Counted from the first letter of the stretch, positions 35,137 to 44,500 are shown. The stretch: 64,000 bases of DNA from Oceanicaulis sp. HTCC2633 (GCF_000152745.1 NZ_CH672428.1:2061327-2125326); one strand, 5' to 3'. Program-made: numbers and translations. The notes: generated by a model not told the origin, from the sequence alone.

Positions 35137-35553
35137 ATGCCGGACCGTATCGAGAAGCTGTGCGTGGAAAAAGGCCTGCGCATGACCGAGCAGCGCCGCG
35201 TCATCGCGCGCATCCTCTCCCAGGCTGAAGACCATCCTGACGCGGAAGAACTGCATCGCCGCGCTTCGGAAGTGGATGCCCGCATCTCGCTCGCCACGGT
35301 CTACCGCACGGTGCGCCTGTTTGAAGAGGCTGGCATCATCGAGCGCCACGACTTCCGCGACGGCCGCTCGCGCTATGAAGAGGCCTCTGACGACCATCAC
35401 GACCATCTCATCGATCTGAAGACCGGCGATGTGGTCGAATTCATGGATGAAGAGATCGAGCGCCTGCAGGAAGCCATCGCCAAGCGCCTGGGCTACAAGC
35501 TCGTCGATCACCGGCTCGAGCTCTATGGCGTGAAGATCGAGGACGGCAAATAG
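35137..35553 (+). CDS. fur: Ferric uptake regulator family protein
   Basis: Metal-responsive DNA-binding repressor (138 aa). The winged helix includes KGLRMTEQRRVIARILSQAEDHPDAEELHRRA and ISLATVYRTVRLFEEAGII; the metal site has RHDFRDGRSRYEEASDDHHDHLIDLKTG. The CxxC pairs of E. coli Fur are replaced by Asp and Thr, as in other alphaproteobacterial Fur/Mur proteins, so no structural zinc site of that type is expected. The ATG at 35137 is chosen since AAGGGAG ends 6 bases before it. Confidence 0.9.
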   Translation: MPDRIEKLCVEKGLRMTEQRRVIARILSQAEDHPDAEELHRRASEVDARISLATVYRTVRLFEEAGIIERHDFRDGRSRYEEASDDHHDHLIDLKTGDVVEFMDEEIERLQEAIAKRLGYKLVDHRLELYGVKIEDGK

Positions 35554-35678
35554 GGGCGCGTTAACCGCGCGAGAGGCAGCCGATCTTCAAGCGGCGCCTT
35601 GCATCCGCCCCACTCTATCCCCATAACCCGTCCTCCCTTATCCACAGTTCATCGCCGCCAGGGAGGCCGGCTCCGCCC
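35554..35678 (+). promoter_or_regulatory. fur-miaB gap with a consensus DnaA box
   Basis: 125 bp containing TTATCCACA at 35638-35646, a perfect DnaA box, 33 bp before the miaB start, and GTTAACC near 35569 resembling a CtrA half site. The box may allow DnaA to regulate miaB; this is inference. Confidence 0.45.
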
Positions 35679-37085
35679 ATGACCGATATCATTCGCGACG
35701 CCGAGACCACGGGAAAAGAGCGCAAGCGCCTGTTCATCAAGACCTATGGCTGTCAGATGAACGTGTATGATTCCGAGCGCATGCGCGATGTGCTGGCGCC
35801 GCTGGGCTATGAGCCGGCGGACGAGCCCGATGGCGCGGATCTTGTGATCCTGAACACCTGCCATATCCGCGAGAAAGCCGCCGAGAAGGTCTATTCCGAG
35901 CTCGGGCGTCTGAAGACGCTCAAGGAAGAAAAGGCCTCCACCGGCAAGCCCATGACTATCACGGTGGCGGGCTGCGTGGCGCAGGCGGAAGGCGCGGAGA
36001 TCCAGCGCCGGGCGCCGGTGGTGGATCTGGTGGTGGGTCCGCAGACCTATCACAAGCTGCCTGAACTGATTGCAAATGTGCACCGTGAACGCGGCGAAGC
36101 GCTCGATACCGAGTTCGAGGTCGAAGAGAAGTTTGACGCTCTCGCCACGCCTGAGCGCCATGTGGATGGCTTTACCGCCTTCGTGACCGTGCAGGAAGGC
36201 TGCGACAAGTTCTGCACCTTCTGCGTCGTGCCCTACACCCGCGGTGCGGAATGGTCCCGCCCGGTCGATCAGATCGTCGCCGAAGTTCGCGCATTGGCCG
36301 CCAAGGGCGTGCGCGAGGTCACCTTGCTGGGCCAGAACGTCAACGCCTTCCATGGCGAAGCGCCCAAGGGCGATCCCGAAGGCGGGGTCTGGGGTCTCGG
36401 GCGGCTCGTGCGCCATCTGGCGAAGATCGGCGGCATTGAACGCATCCGCTTCACCACCTCTCACCCCAAGGACATGGATGACGACCTCATCCAGGCCTTT
36501 GCGGACGAGCCCAAGCTGATGCCCTATTTCCATCTTCCGGTGCAGGCGGGATCGGACAAGATTCTCAAGAGCATGAACCGCTCGCACACGGCGGCGGAGT
36601 ATCTCGACATCATCGCGCGCCTGCGCGCAGCCCGTCCCGACATCGCCATTTCCGGCGACATGATCGTCGGCTTCCCCGGCGAGACCGAAGCCGATTTCGA
36701 GGCGACCATGGAGCTGGTGCGCCAGGTCAATTACGCGTCGTGTTTCTCGTTCAAGTACTCCAAGCGTCCCGGCACGCCGGGCGCGGCCATGTTCAACCAG
36801 ATCGATGAAACCGTGAAAGGCGAGCGTCTGGCGCGCTTGCAGGCGCTTCTGACCGAACAGCAGGTCGCTTTCAACCAGTCCATGATCGGCAAGACCCTGC
36901 CGGTTCTGTTCGAGCGCGAAGGTCGTTTCGAGGGGCAATTGTCCGGTCGCAGCCCCTATCTGCAGGCGGTTCATTGCGAGGGCCCGGTTGAACTCATCGG
37001 TCAGATCGCCAATGTGGAGATAACCGGGGCGACCAAGAACGCCCTGTCTGGACGTCTGGCTACAAAGGAAAGCGCCGCCGCGTGA
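35679..37085 (+). CDS. miaB: tRNA methylthiotransferase MiaB
   Basis: Radical-SAM enzyme adding a methylthio group to i6A37 of tRNA (468 aa). The N-terminal cluster cysteines are in [24 protein letters not shown] and [10 protein letters not shown]. The radical-SAM site is [17 protein letters not shown] with CxxxCxxC, and a C-terminal TRAM domain ends the protein. It is followed by phoH with a 4-bp overlap, the usual miaB-phoH-ybeY-corC-lnt order. Confidence 0.95.
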   Translation: MTDIIRDAETTGKERKRLFIKTYGCQMNVYDSERMRDVLAPLGYEPADEPDGADLVILNTCHIREKAAEKVYSELGRLKTLKEEKASTGKPMTITVAGCVAQAEGAEIQRRAPVVDLVVGPQTYHKLPELIANVHRERGEALDTEFEVEEKFDALATPERHVDGFTAFVTVQEGCDKFCTFCVVPYTRGAEWSRPVDQIVAEVRALAAKGVREVTLLGQNVNAFHGEAPKGDPEGGVWGLGRLVRHLAKIGGIERIRFTTSHPKDMDDDLIQAFADEPKLMPYFHLPVQAGSDKILKSMNRSHTAAEYLDIIARLRAARPDIAISGDMIVGFPGETEADFEATMELVRQVNYASCFSFKYSKRPGTPGAAMFNQIDETVKGERLARLQALLTEQQVAFNQSMIGKTLPVLFEREGRFEGQLSGRSPYLQAVHCEGPVELIGQIANVEITGATKNALSGRLATKESAAA

Positions 37086-38095
37086 GCCGCTCATCAAAAC
37101 CGCGCCGCCCCCGCAAGGCGGCGTCCGAAACGCTTCATTTTGAAGATTCCGATCTTGTTCGCATCATCGCCGGACCCGGTCACGAGAACTTCGCCACGCT
37201 CGAGCGCGAACTGGAGGTTCAGCTCGAGGCGCCGGGCGGTGGGCAGATCGTGATCACCGCCGAGGAGGCTCGCACGCGCATCGAGGCGCGCCGGGTGCTC
37301 AATGCGCTCTATGGCCGCGCCAGCGAGGGCCTGCCGATCGATCCGCCTGCCGCGCGCGCCGCCTGCCTGATGGCCGATGACGATGCGGGTGAAGAGATCG
37401 ACGCCGTCATCCGCGTGCCGCGCGGCGCAAGCTTCGCCGCGCGCACCAATGGCCAGCAAAGCTATGTGAAGGCGCTCAAGAACGACCGCGCCTATGACAT
37501 GATCTTCGGCGTCGGGCCCGCCGGCACCGGCAAGACGCTGCTCGCGGTCGCCTATGGCGCCTCGCAACTGGCGCTGGGCGCAGTGGAGCGTCTGATCATC
37601 ACGCGACCGGCCGTTGAAGCGGGCGAGCGTCTGGGTTTCCTGCCCGGCGACCTGACCGAGAAGATCGATCCCTATCTGTTGCCGATCTGGGACGCGCTGC
37701 GCGATTCCCTGGGTCAGCGCATCAGCGAGAAGATGCGCGAGGAAGGCCGGGTCGAAGTGGCCCCGCTCGCCTTCATGCGCGGCCGGACGCTGAACAAGGC
37801 CTTCGTCATCGTGGACGAGGCGCAGAACGCCACCATTCCGCAAATGCGCATGGTCCTGACCCGTCTGGGCGAGGGCTCGCGCATGGCGGTGACGGGTGAT
37901 CCGACCCAGACCGATCTGCGTCGCGGCGAACCCTCGGGCCTGCCACATGCCTTACGCCTTCTTCAGGATGAAGAGCGGATCGCCGTGCACCGGTTTGACC
38001 GATCTGATGTGGTGCGTCACGGTCTGGTGGCGCGCATCGTGGACGCTTACGAGCGCGATGATGCGGCCCGCAAGGATGAGCCTGGTCATGACTGA
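37082..38095 (+). CDS. phoH: PhoH-like ATPase/RNA-associated protein
   Basis: PhoH/YbeZ-type P-loop ATPase (337 aa), thought to act with YbeY in RNA processing. After a variable N-terminus comes [37 protein letters not shown] with the Walker A motif, [42 protein letters not shown] with Walker B, and [10 protein letters not shown]. It starts with GTG overlapping miaB by 4 bp and overlaps ybeY by 8 bp. Confidence 0.93.
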   Translation: MSRSSKPRRPRKAASETLHFEDSDLVRIIAGPGHENFATLERELEVQLEAPGGGQIVITAEEARTRIEARRVLNALYGRASEGLPIDPPAARAACLMADDDAGEEIDAVIRVPRGASFAARTNGQQSYVKALKNDRAYDMIFGVGPAGTGKTLLAVAYGASQLALGAVERLIITRPAVEAGERLGFLPGDLTEKIDPYLLPIWDALRDSLGQRISEKMREEGRVEVAPLAFMRGRTLNKAFVIVDEAQNATIPQMRMVLTRLGEGSRMAVTGDPTQTDLRRGEPSGLPHALRLLQDEERIAVHRFDRSDVVRHGLVARIVDAYERDDAARKDEPGHD

Positions 38096-38564
38096 TGTGG
38101 TGATTGAAGACGAACGCGTTGAATTCGTTGTTGAAGCAGACGCCTGGTCTGGCCATGACGGCTTGATGAGGGCCTGTCTTCAGGCCATCGAGGCAGGCCT
38201 GAACGCGATCGAGGATCCGCGCGCAGGCGCGGCGGTGATCCTGTTTTCCGACGACGCCACCGTGCACGAGCTCAATCGCCGCTTCAGGGACAAGGACAAG
38301 TCCACGAATGTGCTGTCCTTCCCTGCGCCCGAGCGCGAGGGCTATCCCGGCGATGTGATCCTGGCGTACGAGACCTGTGCGAAAGAAGCACAGGCGGCCG
38401 CCATTTCGCTTATCGATCATGCGGCGCATCTGGCGCTGCATGGCGTTTTGCATTTAAACGGGTTTGACCATCAGGAGGAAGACGAGGCCGCCGCGATGGA
38501 AGCGCTGGAAACAGCGGTTCTGACCGGCCTGGGGATCCAGGATCCCTACCTCGTACAGGAATAG
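38088..38564 (+). CDS. ybeY: Endoribonuclease YbeY
   Basis: Metal-dependent endoribonuclease for 16S rRNA 3'-end maturation and ribosome quality control (158 aa). The zinc site HGVLHLNGFDH follows HxxxHxxxxxH exactly, and the NRRFRDKDKSTNVLSFP block is the second family signature. The ATG at 38088 lies inside the end of phoH; a longer frame from 37896 is within phoH and rejected. corC starts 2 bp after its stop. Confidence 0.93.
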   Translation: MTDVVIEDERVEFVVEADAWSGHDGLMRACLQAIEAGLNAIEDPRAGAAVILFSDDATVHELNRRFRDKDKSTNVLSFPAPEREGYPGDVILAYETCAKEAQAAAISLIDHAAHLALHGVLHLNGFDHQEEDEAAAMEALETAVLTGLGIQDPYLVQE

Positions 38565-38566
38565 GC

Positions 38567-39496
38567 ATGAACGACGATCCGTCTTCGCGAAGTCTTGTGG
38601 CCCGTCTGAAACGGGCCTTTAACGGGACGCGTCCAGAGGACGTCCCCCAAATTGACGAGCCGATCGTGAACGGCGCGCCCGATCCCATCGACGCCAGCGC
38701 CTTCCTGGTCAATATGCGCGAGTTCCAGGACATGCGCGTGGACGATGTCATGGTGCCGCGCGCCGATATCGTCGCCATCGAGATCGAGACCCCGCTCAAG
38801 GAGCTGGCGCGCGTCTTCGGCGAGGCCACCCATTCGCGCCTCCCGGTCTTCCGCGAAACCCTCGATGATCCGGTGGGTCTGGCCCACATCAAGGACGTGC
38901 TGGGCTATATGTCCCGCTTCGCCGAGGAAGGCGCCGGCGCGGGCCCGGACAGCTGGGCGGACATGCGCATCCTGCCCGCCATTCGCCGGCCGCTGCTGTA
39001 TGTGCCCGCTTCCATGCGGGCCTTTGACCTGCTGCTCAAGATGCAGTCGCGCCGCATGCACATGGCGCTTGTGGTCGACGAGTTCGGCGGCACGGACGGG
39101 CTGGTGACGCTGGAAGACCTGATCGAACCCATTGTGGGCGATATCGAGGACGAGCATGACGAGGCGGAGACGCCCAACATTCTCGCCAAGGGCCCGCATT
39201 GCTGGGAAGCGGATGCGCGCGCCATGATCGAGGATCTCGAGGAGATCGTCGGGTGCGACATCGCCAGCGAAGAGGAAGAAAACGACGTCGACACGCTCGG
39301 CGGTCTGGTCTTCCACCTGGCGGGACGCGTGCCCGAGCGCGGCGAAGTGCTGGCGCACCCGTCCGGATTCGAGTTCGAAGTGCTCGATTCCGATCCCCGT
39401 CGCATCAAGCGTCTGCGCGTGAAGCCCGGCGCAGGCTCCACACTGGCGGGGGACGAGGCAAGCCGGGTGGCCGCCGGCGCCATCAGTCCGGACTAG
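38567..39496 (+). CDS. CorC/HlyC family CBS-domain protein
   Basis: Cytosolic protein (309 aa) with two CBS domains and a C-terminal CorC_HlyC domain. The first CBS covers the RVDDVMVPRADIVAIEIETPL region, the second includes MHMALVVDEFGGTDGLVTLEDLIEPIVGDIEDEHD, the family signature. The C-terminal part has LGGLVFHLAGRVPERGEVLAH. Members are linked to Mg/Co transport or nucleotide sensing. lnt starts directly at the next base after its stop. Confidence 0.9.
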   Translation: MNDDPSSRSLVARLKRAFNGTRPEDVPQIDEPIVNGAPDPIDASAFLVNMREFQDMRVDDVMVPRADIVAIEIETPLKELARVFGEATHSRLPVFRETLDDPVGLAHIKDVLGYMSRFAEEGAGAGPDSWADMRILPAIRRPLLYVPASMRAFDLLLKMQSRRMHMALVVDEFGGTDGLVTLEDLIEPIVGDIEDEHDEAETPNILAKGPHCWEADARAMIEDLEEIVGCDIASEEEENDVDTLGGLVFHLAGRVPERGEVLAHPSGFEFEVLDSDPRRIKRLRVKPGAGSTLAGDEASRVAAGAISPD

Positions 39497-41128
39497 ATGG
39501 TGACGGGTCTTCTGCATCGTGCGCGCCGCTTTCGCGCGGCGTATCGCGCTTTGTCAGGCTGGCGTCTCTTTCTTCTCCTGTTCTTTCTGGGCGGGTTCAG
39601 TGTACTCGGTCATGCACCCTTCTTCGCATGGCCCGCCTATGCTGTGGGGCTGAGCGCCCTGGTGCTGGCGCTGGATGACGCCAAATCGCGACAACGTCCG
39701 CTTCGAAGCGGTTTCATCCGCGGCTTCTGGTTCGCCAGCGGCGCATTCCTGGCCGGCACCGGCTGGGTCGCCAACGCCTTCCTGGTCAGCGCCGAGGATT
39801 ACGCCTGGCTGATCTGGGCGCCGTTGATCGTGCTGCCGGCCGGCCTCGCGCTGTTCTGGGGCGCGGCGGGAGCGCTCTATGTGCGCTTCGCCCCCCGTCA
39901 TGCGGGCCGGATCGGCGTCTTCACCGTGATCGTGATGGCGCTGGAATTCCTGCGCAGCACCATTCTGTCGGGCTTTCCCTGGAATCTGCCCGGTCATGTC
40001 TTCGAGGCCGGCGGCGCGATCAGTCAGACCGCCAGCCTGATCGGCGCCTATGGCCTGTCCGTGCTGGCCCTGTTCGTGTTCTCCGCGCCGGCCGCGCTCA
40101 GTGGTCGCGGTCCGCGCCTGGCGCGCGGAATTCCGCTTGTGATGGGCGTCTGCCTCCTCTTGGCGAGCTGGGGCTACGGGATCACGCGCCTGTCCGGGGC
40201 GGACGATATCGCGCGGACCGACAACCAGGTGCTGCTGGTCTCCCTGAACCTGCCCCAGACTGAGAAACGCTATGCCGCCCGGCATGACATTCTGGAACAG
40301 TATCTGGCCCTGAGCCGGACGGGTGATCTGTCCCGTGTGGAGGCGGTGATCTGGCCTGAGGGCGCCATTCCCGCCATGCTGCTTGATTCTCCGGACCTGC
40401 TGGCGGAGCTGTCCGACGGTCTGCCGCCGGGGACTCGGCTGATCACGGGAACAGCCCGTGCGGAGTATGGGCTGGGCGGGCGACCCCGCGCCTATTTTAA
40501 TTCACTGGTCTCGATATCTTTGGAAGAAAATGGCGCTGTGCTTGAGGCACAGTACGATAAATCCCGACTGGTCCCGTTCGGTGAAAGCAATCCGTTACGC
40601 CTGCTGACGGAATGGATTGGTTTCGACAGTTTGTCGGAGTTGGCGCCGTACTACTCTCCAGGCGCGGGCGCCCGGACGCTCAATCTTGAGGGATTGCCGG
40701 GGCTGGCGCCGCTGATCTGCTATGAGGCCGTGTATCCGAGGTATTCGCCAAGACAGTCAAATAGACCAGATTGGTTGTTGAATATTTCTAATGACTCCTG
40801 GTACGGGAATTCATCTGGACCTCAACAATTGCTTAACCAAACCCAATATCGCGCCATAGAAGAAGGCCTACCCCTGGTAAGAGTAGCGGCGGCTGGAGTC
40901 TCAGGACAGATCGATCCTTATGGTAGGCTCATTGAATCCATTCCTTCAAAATCAACTGAAGTATTGATGATTACATTGCTTGAAGGATTGCACGAGACGC
41001 CGTATGGGAAGTATGGAAATGCACTCTGGGTAATTGTTTTGCTGGTTTTGGCTGCAGTAGCGCATTTTCTATCGGTTGTGGCGACTACGCATTTAGGTAG
41101 AGCGCTGCAGCCCACCGAGGGGCGTTGA
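39497..41128 (+). CDS. lnt: Apolipoprotein N-acyltransferase
   Basis: Inner-membrane enzyme that adds the third acyl chain to lipoproteins (543 aa). Several hydrophobic helices precede a nitrilase-like domain with the catalytic triad: Glu in VIWPEGAIPAML, Lys in YDKSRLVPFGESNP and Cys in PLICYEAVYPRYS. The last third, about 40740-41100, is much AT-richer than the rest (two 60-base blocks at 35-38% GC), although the frame stays open and the family pattern continues; this suggests a recombined segment. Confidence 0.93.
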   Translation: MVTGLLHRARRFRAAYRALSGWRLFLLLFFLGGFSVLGHAPFFAWPAYAVGLSALVLALDDAKSRQRPLRSGFIRGFWFASGAFLAGTGWVANAFLVSAEDYAWLIWAPLIVLPAGLALFWGAAGALYVRFAPRHAGRIGVFTVIVMALEFLRSTILSGFPWNLPGHVFEAGGAISQTASLIGAYGLSVLALFVFSAPAALSGRGPRLARGIPLVMGVCLLLASWGYGITRLSGADDIARTDNQVLLVSLNLPQTEKRYAARHDILEQYLALSRTGDLSRVEAVIWPEGAIPAMLLDSPDLLAELSDGLPPGTRLITGTARAEYGLGGRPRAYFNSLVSISLEENGAVLEAQYDKSRLVPFGESNPLRLLTEWIGFDSLSELAPYYSPGAGARTLNLEGLPGLAPLICYEAVYPRYSPRQSNRPDWLLNISNDSWYGNSSGPQQLLNQTQYRAIEEGLPLVRVAAAGVSGQIDPYGRLIESIPSKSTEVLMITLLEGLHETPYGKYGNALWVIVLLVLAAVAHFLSVVATTHLGRALQPTEGR

Positions 41129-41184
41129 GCGTATCGCATCCGGCCAAACTATGGTTGTATGCCTGCGTAGATAAGGAATTCGAA

Positions 41185-41619
41185 ATGACTGCCAATCCGA
41201 GAGGCCCGAATGCGGTGGATCGCCATGTGGGATCACGTATCCGGCTTCGGCGTCAGCTTTTGAATCTGAGCCAGGAGAAGCTGGGCGAAGAGCTCGGCGT
41301 GACCTTCCAGCAGGTTCAGAAATACGAGCGCGGCACCAATCGGGTCGGGGCGGGCCGTTTGTGGAACCTCGCCAAGGTTCTGGATGTGCCGGTGTCGTTT
41401 TTCTATGACGGCGTGGCGGAAACCGTGGGCCAGCCGGGCTTCTCTGAAGGCGACCAGACGCCCATCGTGGATGATTTCATCCAGTCCGCGGACGGGGTGG
41501 CGCTGGCGCAGGCTTTCGCCCGCATCAAGGACTCCAAGGTGCGCCGCCGTATTCTCGAACTGGTGCGCACGCTGGCGGCTGAGGAAGCCGAAGCCACCGC
41601 GACCGGGGCTGCATCTTAA
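41185..41619 (+). CDS. XRE-family transcriptional regulator
   Basis: A 144-residue DNA-binding protein. The helix-turn-helix spans about residues 15-70: VGSRIRLRRQLLNLSQEKLGEELGVTFQQVQKYERGTNRVGAGRLWNLAKVL. The C-terminal part ends SADGVALAQAFARIKDSKVRRRILELVR. Similar small regulators sit between lnt and metK in many alphaproteobacteria. The ATG at 41185 is chosen for the AAGGA upstream and the HTH position; a frame from 41125 overlapping lnt is rejected. Target genes are unknown. Confidence 0.85.
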   Translation: MTANPRGPNAVDRHVGSRIRLRRQLLNLSQEKLGEELGVTFQQVQKYERGTNRVGAGRLWNLAKVLDVPVSFFYDGVAETVGQPGFSEGDQTPIVDDFIQSADGVALAQAFARIKDSKVRRRILELVRTLAAEEAEATATGAAS

Positions 41620-41674
41620 AAACACTGTGACCGGACGGGCCTTGCTTTCCGCGCGCCAATAGGGTTTAAGCCCG

Positions 41675-41698
41675 CCATATAAAGATCGCTTTATATGG
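41675..41698. promoter_or_regulatory. Palindromic operator before metK
   Basis: Perfect inverted repeat CCATATAAAG-atcg-CTTTATATGG ending inside the metK Shine-Dalgarno. The ATATAAAG / CTTTATAT form resembles sites reported for S-adenosylhomocysteine-responsive ArsR-type regulators (SahR) of methionine-cycle genes, but I cannot confirm the regulator. Confidence 0.6.
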
Positions 41699-41706
41699 AG
41701 CACGCG

Positions 41707-42879
41707 TTGGCCCGTTCGTCCTATCTCTTCACCAGTGAAAGCGTGTCCGAGGGTCACCCGGACAAGGTATGCGACCGCATCTCCGATGCGATTCTGGACC
41801 TGTTCCTGAGCAAGGATCCGGTTGCGCGCGTGGCGTGCGAAACCCTGACCACCACGAACCGCATCGTTCTGGCCGGCGAAGTGCGCTGCGCGGGCGAGAT
41901 CAATGATGACGAGATCGAGTCCGTGGTCCGTCGCGCCGTGCGCGACATCGGATACGAGCAGGACGGCTTCCACTGGAACACCGCAGAGCTGCACAACTTC
42001 CTGCACGAGCAATCGGCCGATATCGCCCAGGGCGTCGATGAGGGCGCGGGCTCGTTTGTGGATGAAGGCGCGGGCGACCAGGGCATCATGTTCGGCTTCG
42101 CCTGTGACGAGACGCCGGAGCTGATGCCGGCGCCGATCACCTATTCGCACCAGATCCTCAAGGAAATGGCGCGCCTGCGCAAAACCGGCGAACGCCCCGA
42201 GTTCGAGCCGGACGCGAAATCCCAGGTCACCCTGAAATATGAGAACGGGCGTCCGGTGGGCGTGACCTCCGTGGTGGTCTCCACCCAGCACAAGGATGGC
42301 GTCAGCCTTGATGATGTCCGCGAGCTGGTGCGCCCGGTGGTGCAATCGGTTCTGCCCGACGGCTGGTTCCCGCCCGAAGACGAGTTCTACGTCAACCCGA
42401 CCGGCAAGTTCGTCATTGGCGGTCCGGATGGCGACGCCGGCCTGACCGGTCGCAAGATCATCGTGGACACCTATGGCGGCGCAGCCCCCCATGGCGGTGG
42501 CGCGTTCTCGGGCAAGGACCCGACGAAGGTGGACCGCTCCGCGGCCTATGTGGCGCGCTATCTCGCCAAGAACGTCGTGGCGGCGGGTCTGGCGCGCAAA
42601 TGCACCATCCAGCTCAGCTACGCCATCGGCGTGTCCAAGCCGCTGTCTGTCTATGTGGACACCCACGGCACCGGCGATGTGGATGAAGCCAGGCTGGAAA
42701 ACCGCCTGCGCGAGCTGGTCAATCTCAGCCCGCGCGGCATCCGCACCCATCTGGGCCTGAACAAGCCGATCTTCGAGCGCACCGCCGCCTATGGCCATTT
42801 CGGCCGCACGCCGGACGCGGATGGCGGTTTCTCCTGGGAGAAGACCGACCTCGTCGATCAGCTCAAGGACTTCGCCTGA
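41707..42879 (+). CDS. metK: S-adenosylmethionine synthetase
   Basis: Makes SAM from methionine and ATP (390 aa). It begins [28 protein letters not shown], and has [41 protein letters not shown] and [18 protein letters not shown]. The TTG at 41707 is the likely start: GGAG lies 6 bases upstream and the family begins a few residues before YLFTSES. An ATG at 41695 lies within the operator palindrome. A terminator follows at 42904. Confidence 0.95.
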   Translation: MARSSYLFTSESVSEGHPDKVCDRISDAILDLFLSKDPVARVACETLTTTNRIVLAGEVRCAGEINDDEIESVVRRAVRDIGYEQDGFHWNTAELHNFLHEQSADIAQGVDEGAGSFVDEGAGDQGIMFGFACDETPELMPAPITYSHQILKEMARLRKTGERPEFEPDAKSQVTLKYENGRPVGVTSVVVSTQHKDGVSLDDVRELVRPVVQSVLPDGWFPPEDEFYVNPTGKFVIGGPDGDAGLTGRKIIVDTYGGAAPHGGGAFSGKDPTKVDRSAAYVARYLAKNVVAAGLARKCTIQLSYAIGVSKPLSVYVDTHGTGDVDEARLENRLRELVNLSPRGIRTHLGLNKPIFERTAAYGHFGRTPDADGGFSWEKTDLVDQLKDFA

Positions 42880-42903
42880 TTCTAAAGGCTTTGACCGAAC
42901 AGG

Positions 42904-42937
42904 GAGCCGGGTTGTTTCAGCCCGGCTCTTTGTTTTT
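42904..42937 (+). terminator. Terminator after metK
   Basis: Eight-bp stem GAGCCGGG / CCCGGCTC with a 9-base loop, followed by TTTGTTTTT. Confidence 0.85.
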
Positions 42938-42963
42938 CAGGAGAGGGCGGGTAAAGGGCCGTC

Positions 42964-43644
42964 ATGACCGAGACCCGACCCCAGAACCGACGCCTCTACG
43001 GCCGCGCCAGCGGGCACAAGCTGACCGATCGCCAGCAGGCGCTCGTGGAGACGCAACTGCCTGCGCTGAGCTGGGCGGATGAAGGCCCGCTCGACCCCAA
43101 AGCTCTTCTGCCCGGCTTTGAGCGCTATGTGCTGGAAGTGGGTTTTGGCGGGGCCGAGCATCTGGTGGGTCAGGCGGACCGGGCGCGGAAAACCGGCTTT
43201 CTCGGGATCGAGCCCTTTCTCAATGGCGTCGCCAAGGCGCTGGTGGGGATCGAGGATCATGAGCTTGAGAATGTGCGGGTGAAGCGCTCCGATGCGCGCG
43301 ACGAGATGGTGCGCATGCCTGATGGCGCGTTTGACCAGATCTATCTTCTGTTCCCCGACCCCTGGCCCAAGAAGCGTCACGCCAAGCGGCGTTTCGTGCA
43401 GCCTGATACGGCGGCGGAGTTTGCGCGGCTTCTCAAATCCGGCGGACGCCTGCGCGTGGCGACCGATGTGCGCGCCTATGCCGATCACGCCTTGCCGATC
43501 CTGATGGCGGCCGAGGGCTTGAGCTGGACGGGCGAGCAGGCGACCGACTGGACGCAGAACCCGGCCGATCACATCGTCACCCGCTATCAGTCCAAGCATC
43601 TGGGCGATATCGACCCGGTCTTCTTTGATTTCGTGAAGATCTAG
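42964..43644 (+). CDS. trmB: tRNA (guanine-N7) methyltransferase TrmB
   Basis: Methylates G46 of tRNA using SAM (226 aa). Features are RLYGRASGHKLTDRQQALVE, the SAM loop VLEVGFGGAEHLVGQ, FLGIEPFLNGVAKAL, and the catalytic-region motif IYLLFPDPWPKKRHAKRRFVQ. Length is typical. It comes after the metK terminator, so it may have its own promoter. Its TAG shares a CTAG with the convergent secreted protein gene. Confidence 0.94.
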   Translation: MTETRPQNRRLYGRASGHKLTDRQQALVETQLPALSWADEGPLDPKALLPGFERYVLEVGFGGAEHLVGQADRARKTGFLGIEPFLNGVAKALVGIEDHELENVRVKRSDARDEMVRMPDGAFDQIYLLFPDPWPKKRHAKRRFVQPDTAAEFARLLKSGGRLRVATDVRAYADHALPILMAAEGLSWTGEQATDWTQNPADHIVTRYQSKHLGDIDPVFFDFVKI

Positions 43645-44282
43645 CTCTCGCACTGGCTGGAATAGGCCTCGGCGTAAGGGCGGTCCCAGCATGTCAGCAG
43701 CCGATCCACGACGCCCAGATTCTGCGGCTGTTCCACAAAGCCCTGGGGCATGGTGATGTGCGGGTTCTCGGCCAGGAATTGACGTCGTGAGGCCATTTCT
43801 TCCTCACTGGGCGTCATGGTCGCCAGCTCGGCCCGCGCCGCCTCGGCTGCGGCGCGATCGCGTTGCAGGAAGGCGATGGTGGCGTCGACATAGAGATTCC
43901 AGTCGGCAGTGCTGAAGCGGGCGGCGTCTAAATAGGCGATGGCTTGTTCGGGTTCGTCGCTCATGGCGAGCATTTGTCCCGCATGCCAGCCGATCACGCC
44001 TGGCTGTTCCGGATTGAAGTGCGGGGAATGATCCATGTAGGCGATCAGAAGGTCCGCTGCGGCCCGTTCGCAGCCCGGCTCATCGCCCACAGGTCGCCAG
44101 CCGCCTGAAAAGTCCTGATCGAAGCTCTGGGGATCCAGCGCCATCAGGGCGTCGAAACGCTCTGCATCGACCTCACAGGCCATCAGGCGCTCGCGCGCAT
44201 CAGGGCCGAGTTGAGCATAGGCGTCGCCCGTATCGCCCTGCAGGGCCGCGAGTGCGACCGTGACGGCAAGAGCGTTGAACAT
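43641..44282 (-). CDS. Secreted hypothetical protein, TPR-like
   Basis: A 213-residue protein of unknown function. The ATG at 44282 gives a signal-peptide-like start, MFNALAVTVALAALQGDTGDA, with GGGGAGA upstream; a longer frame to 44405 is rejected. The mature part is helical and Ala-rich, with HAGQMLAMSDEPEQAIAYLDAAR and LYVDATIAFLQRDRAAAEAARAEL, which look like two tetratricopeptide-type repeats. Four Cys residues are present. It is divergent from rimP by about 220 bp. Confidence 0.6.
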   Translation of the reverse strand: MFNALAVTVALAALQGDTGDAYAQLGPDARERLMACEVDAERFDALMALDPQSFDQDFSGGWRPVGDEPGCERAAADLLIAYMDHSPHFNPEQPGVIGWHAGQMLAMSDEPEQAIAYLDAARFSTADWNLYVDATIAFLQRDRAAAEAARAELATMTPSEEEMASRRQFLAENPHITMPQGFVEQPQNLGVVDRLLTCWDRPYAEAYSSQCES

Positions 44283-44432
44283 GGTAAGGTCTCCCCTGAC
44301 GGTGAGATCATGACCCAGCCCGTCGTGCTTCAGGATTAAACTTTGGAGAGCTTGCTGAGCGCCCCCCGTTGCCAATCGGGGGCTGAAGGCGTATAAGCGC
44401 CTCAAAGTTCGATATGTCGGATGACATGTTCG

Positions 44433-44461
44433 AGCGGCTCGGGGTCCCGGGCCGCTTTTTT
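44433..44461 (+). terminator. Leader terminator upstream of rimP
   Basis: AGCGGC (44433-44438) pairs with GCCGCT (44451-44456), and the stem extends inward to about 10 bp with one G-U, followed by six T. It sits 40 bp before the rimP start, so read-through or attenuation control of the rimP-nusA-infB operon is plausible. Confidence 0.65.
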
Positions 44462-44500
44462 CGTACCCGCATCCGGCCCAGACGCAGATACACGACGCCC

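Noticed and set aside
44414-44500. N-terminal extension of RimP from an upstream ATG
   Set aside because: The extension would translate through the leader terminator hairpin and does not match the RimP N-terminus.
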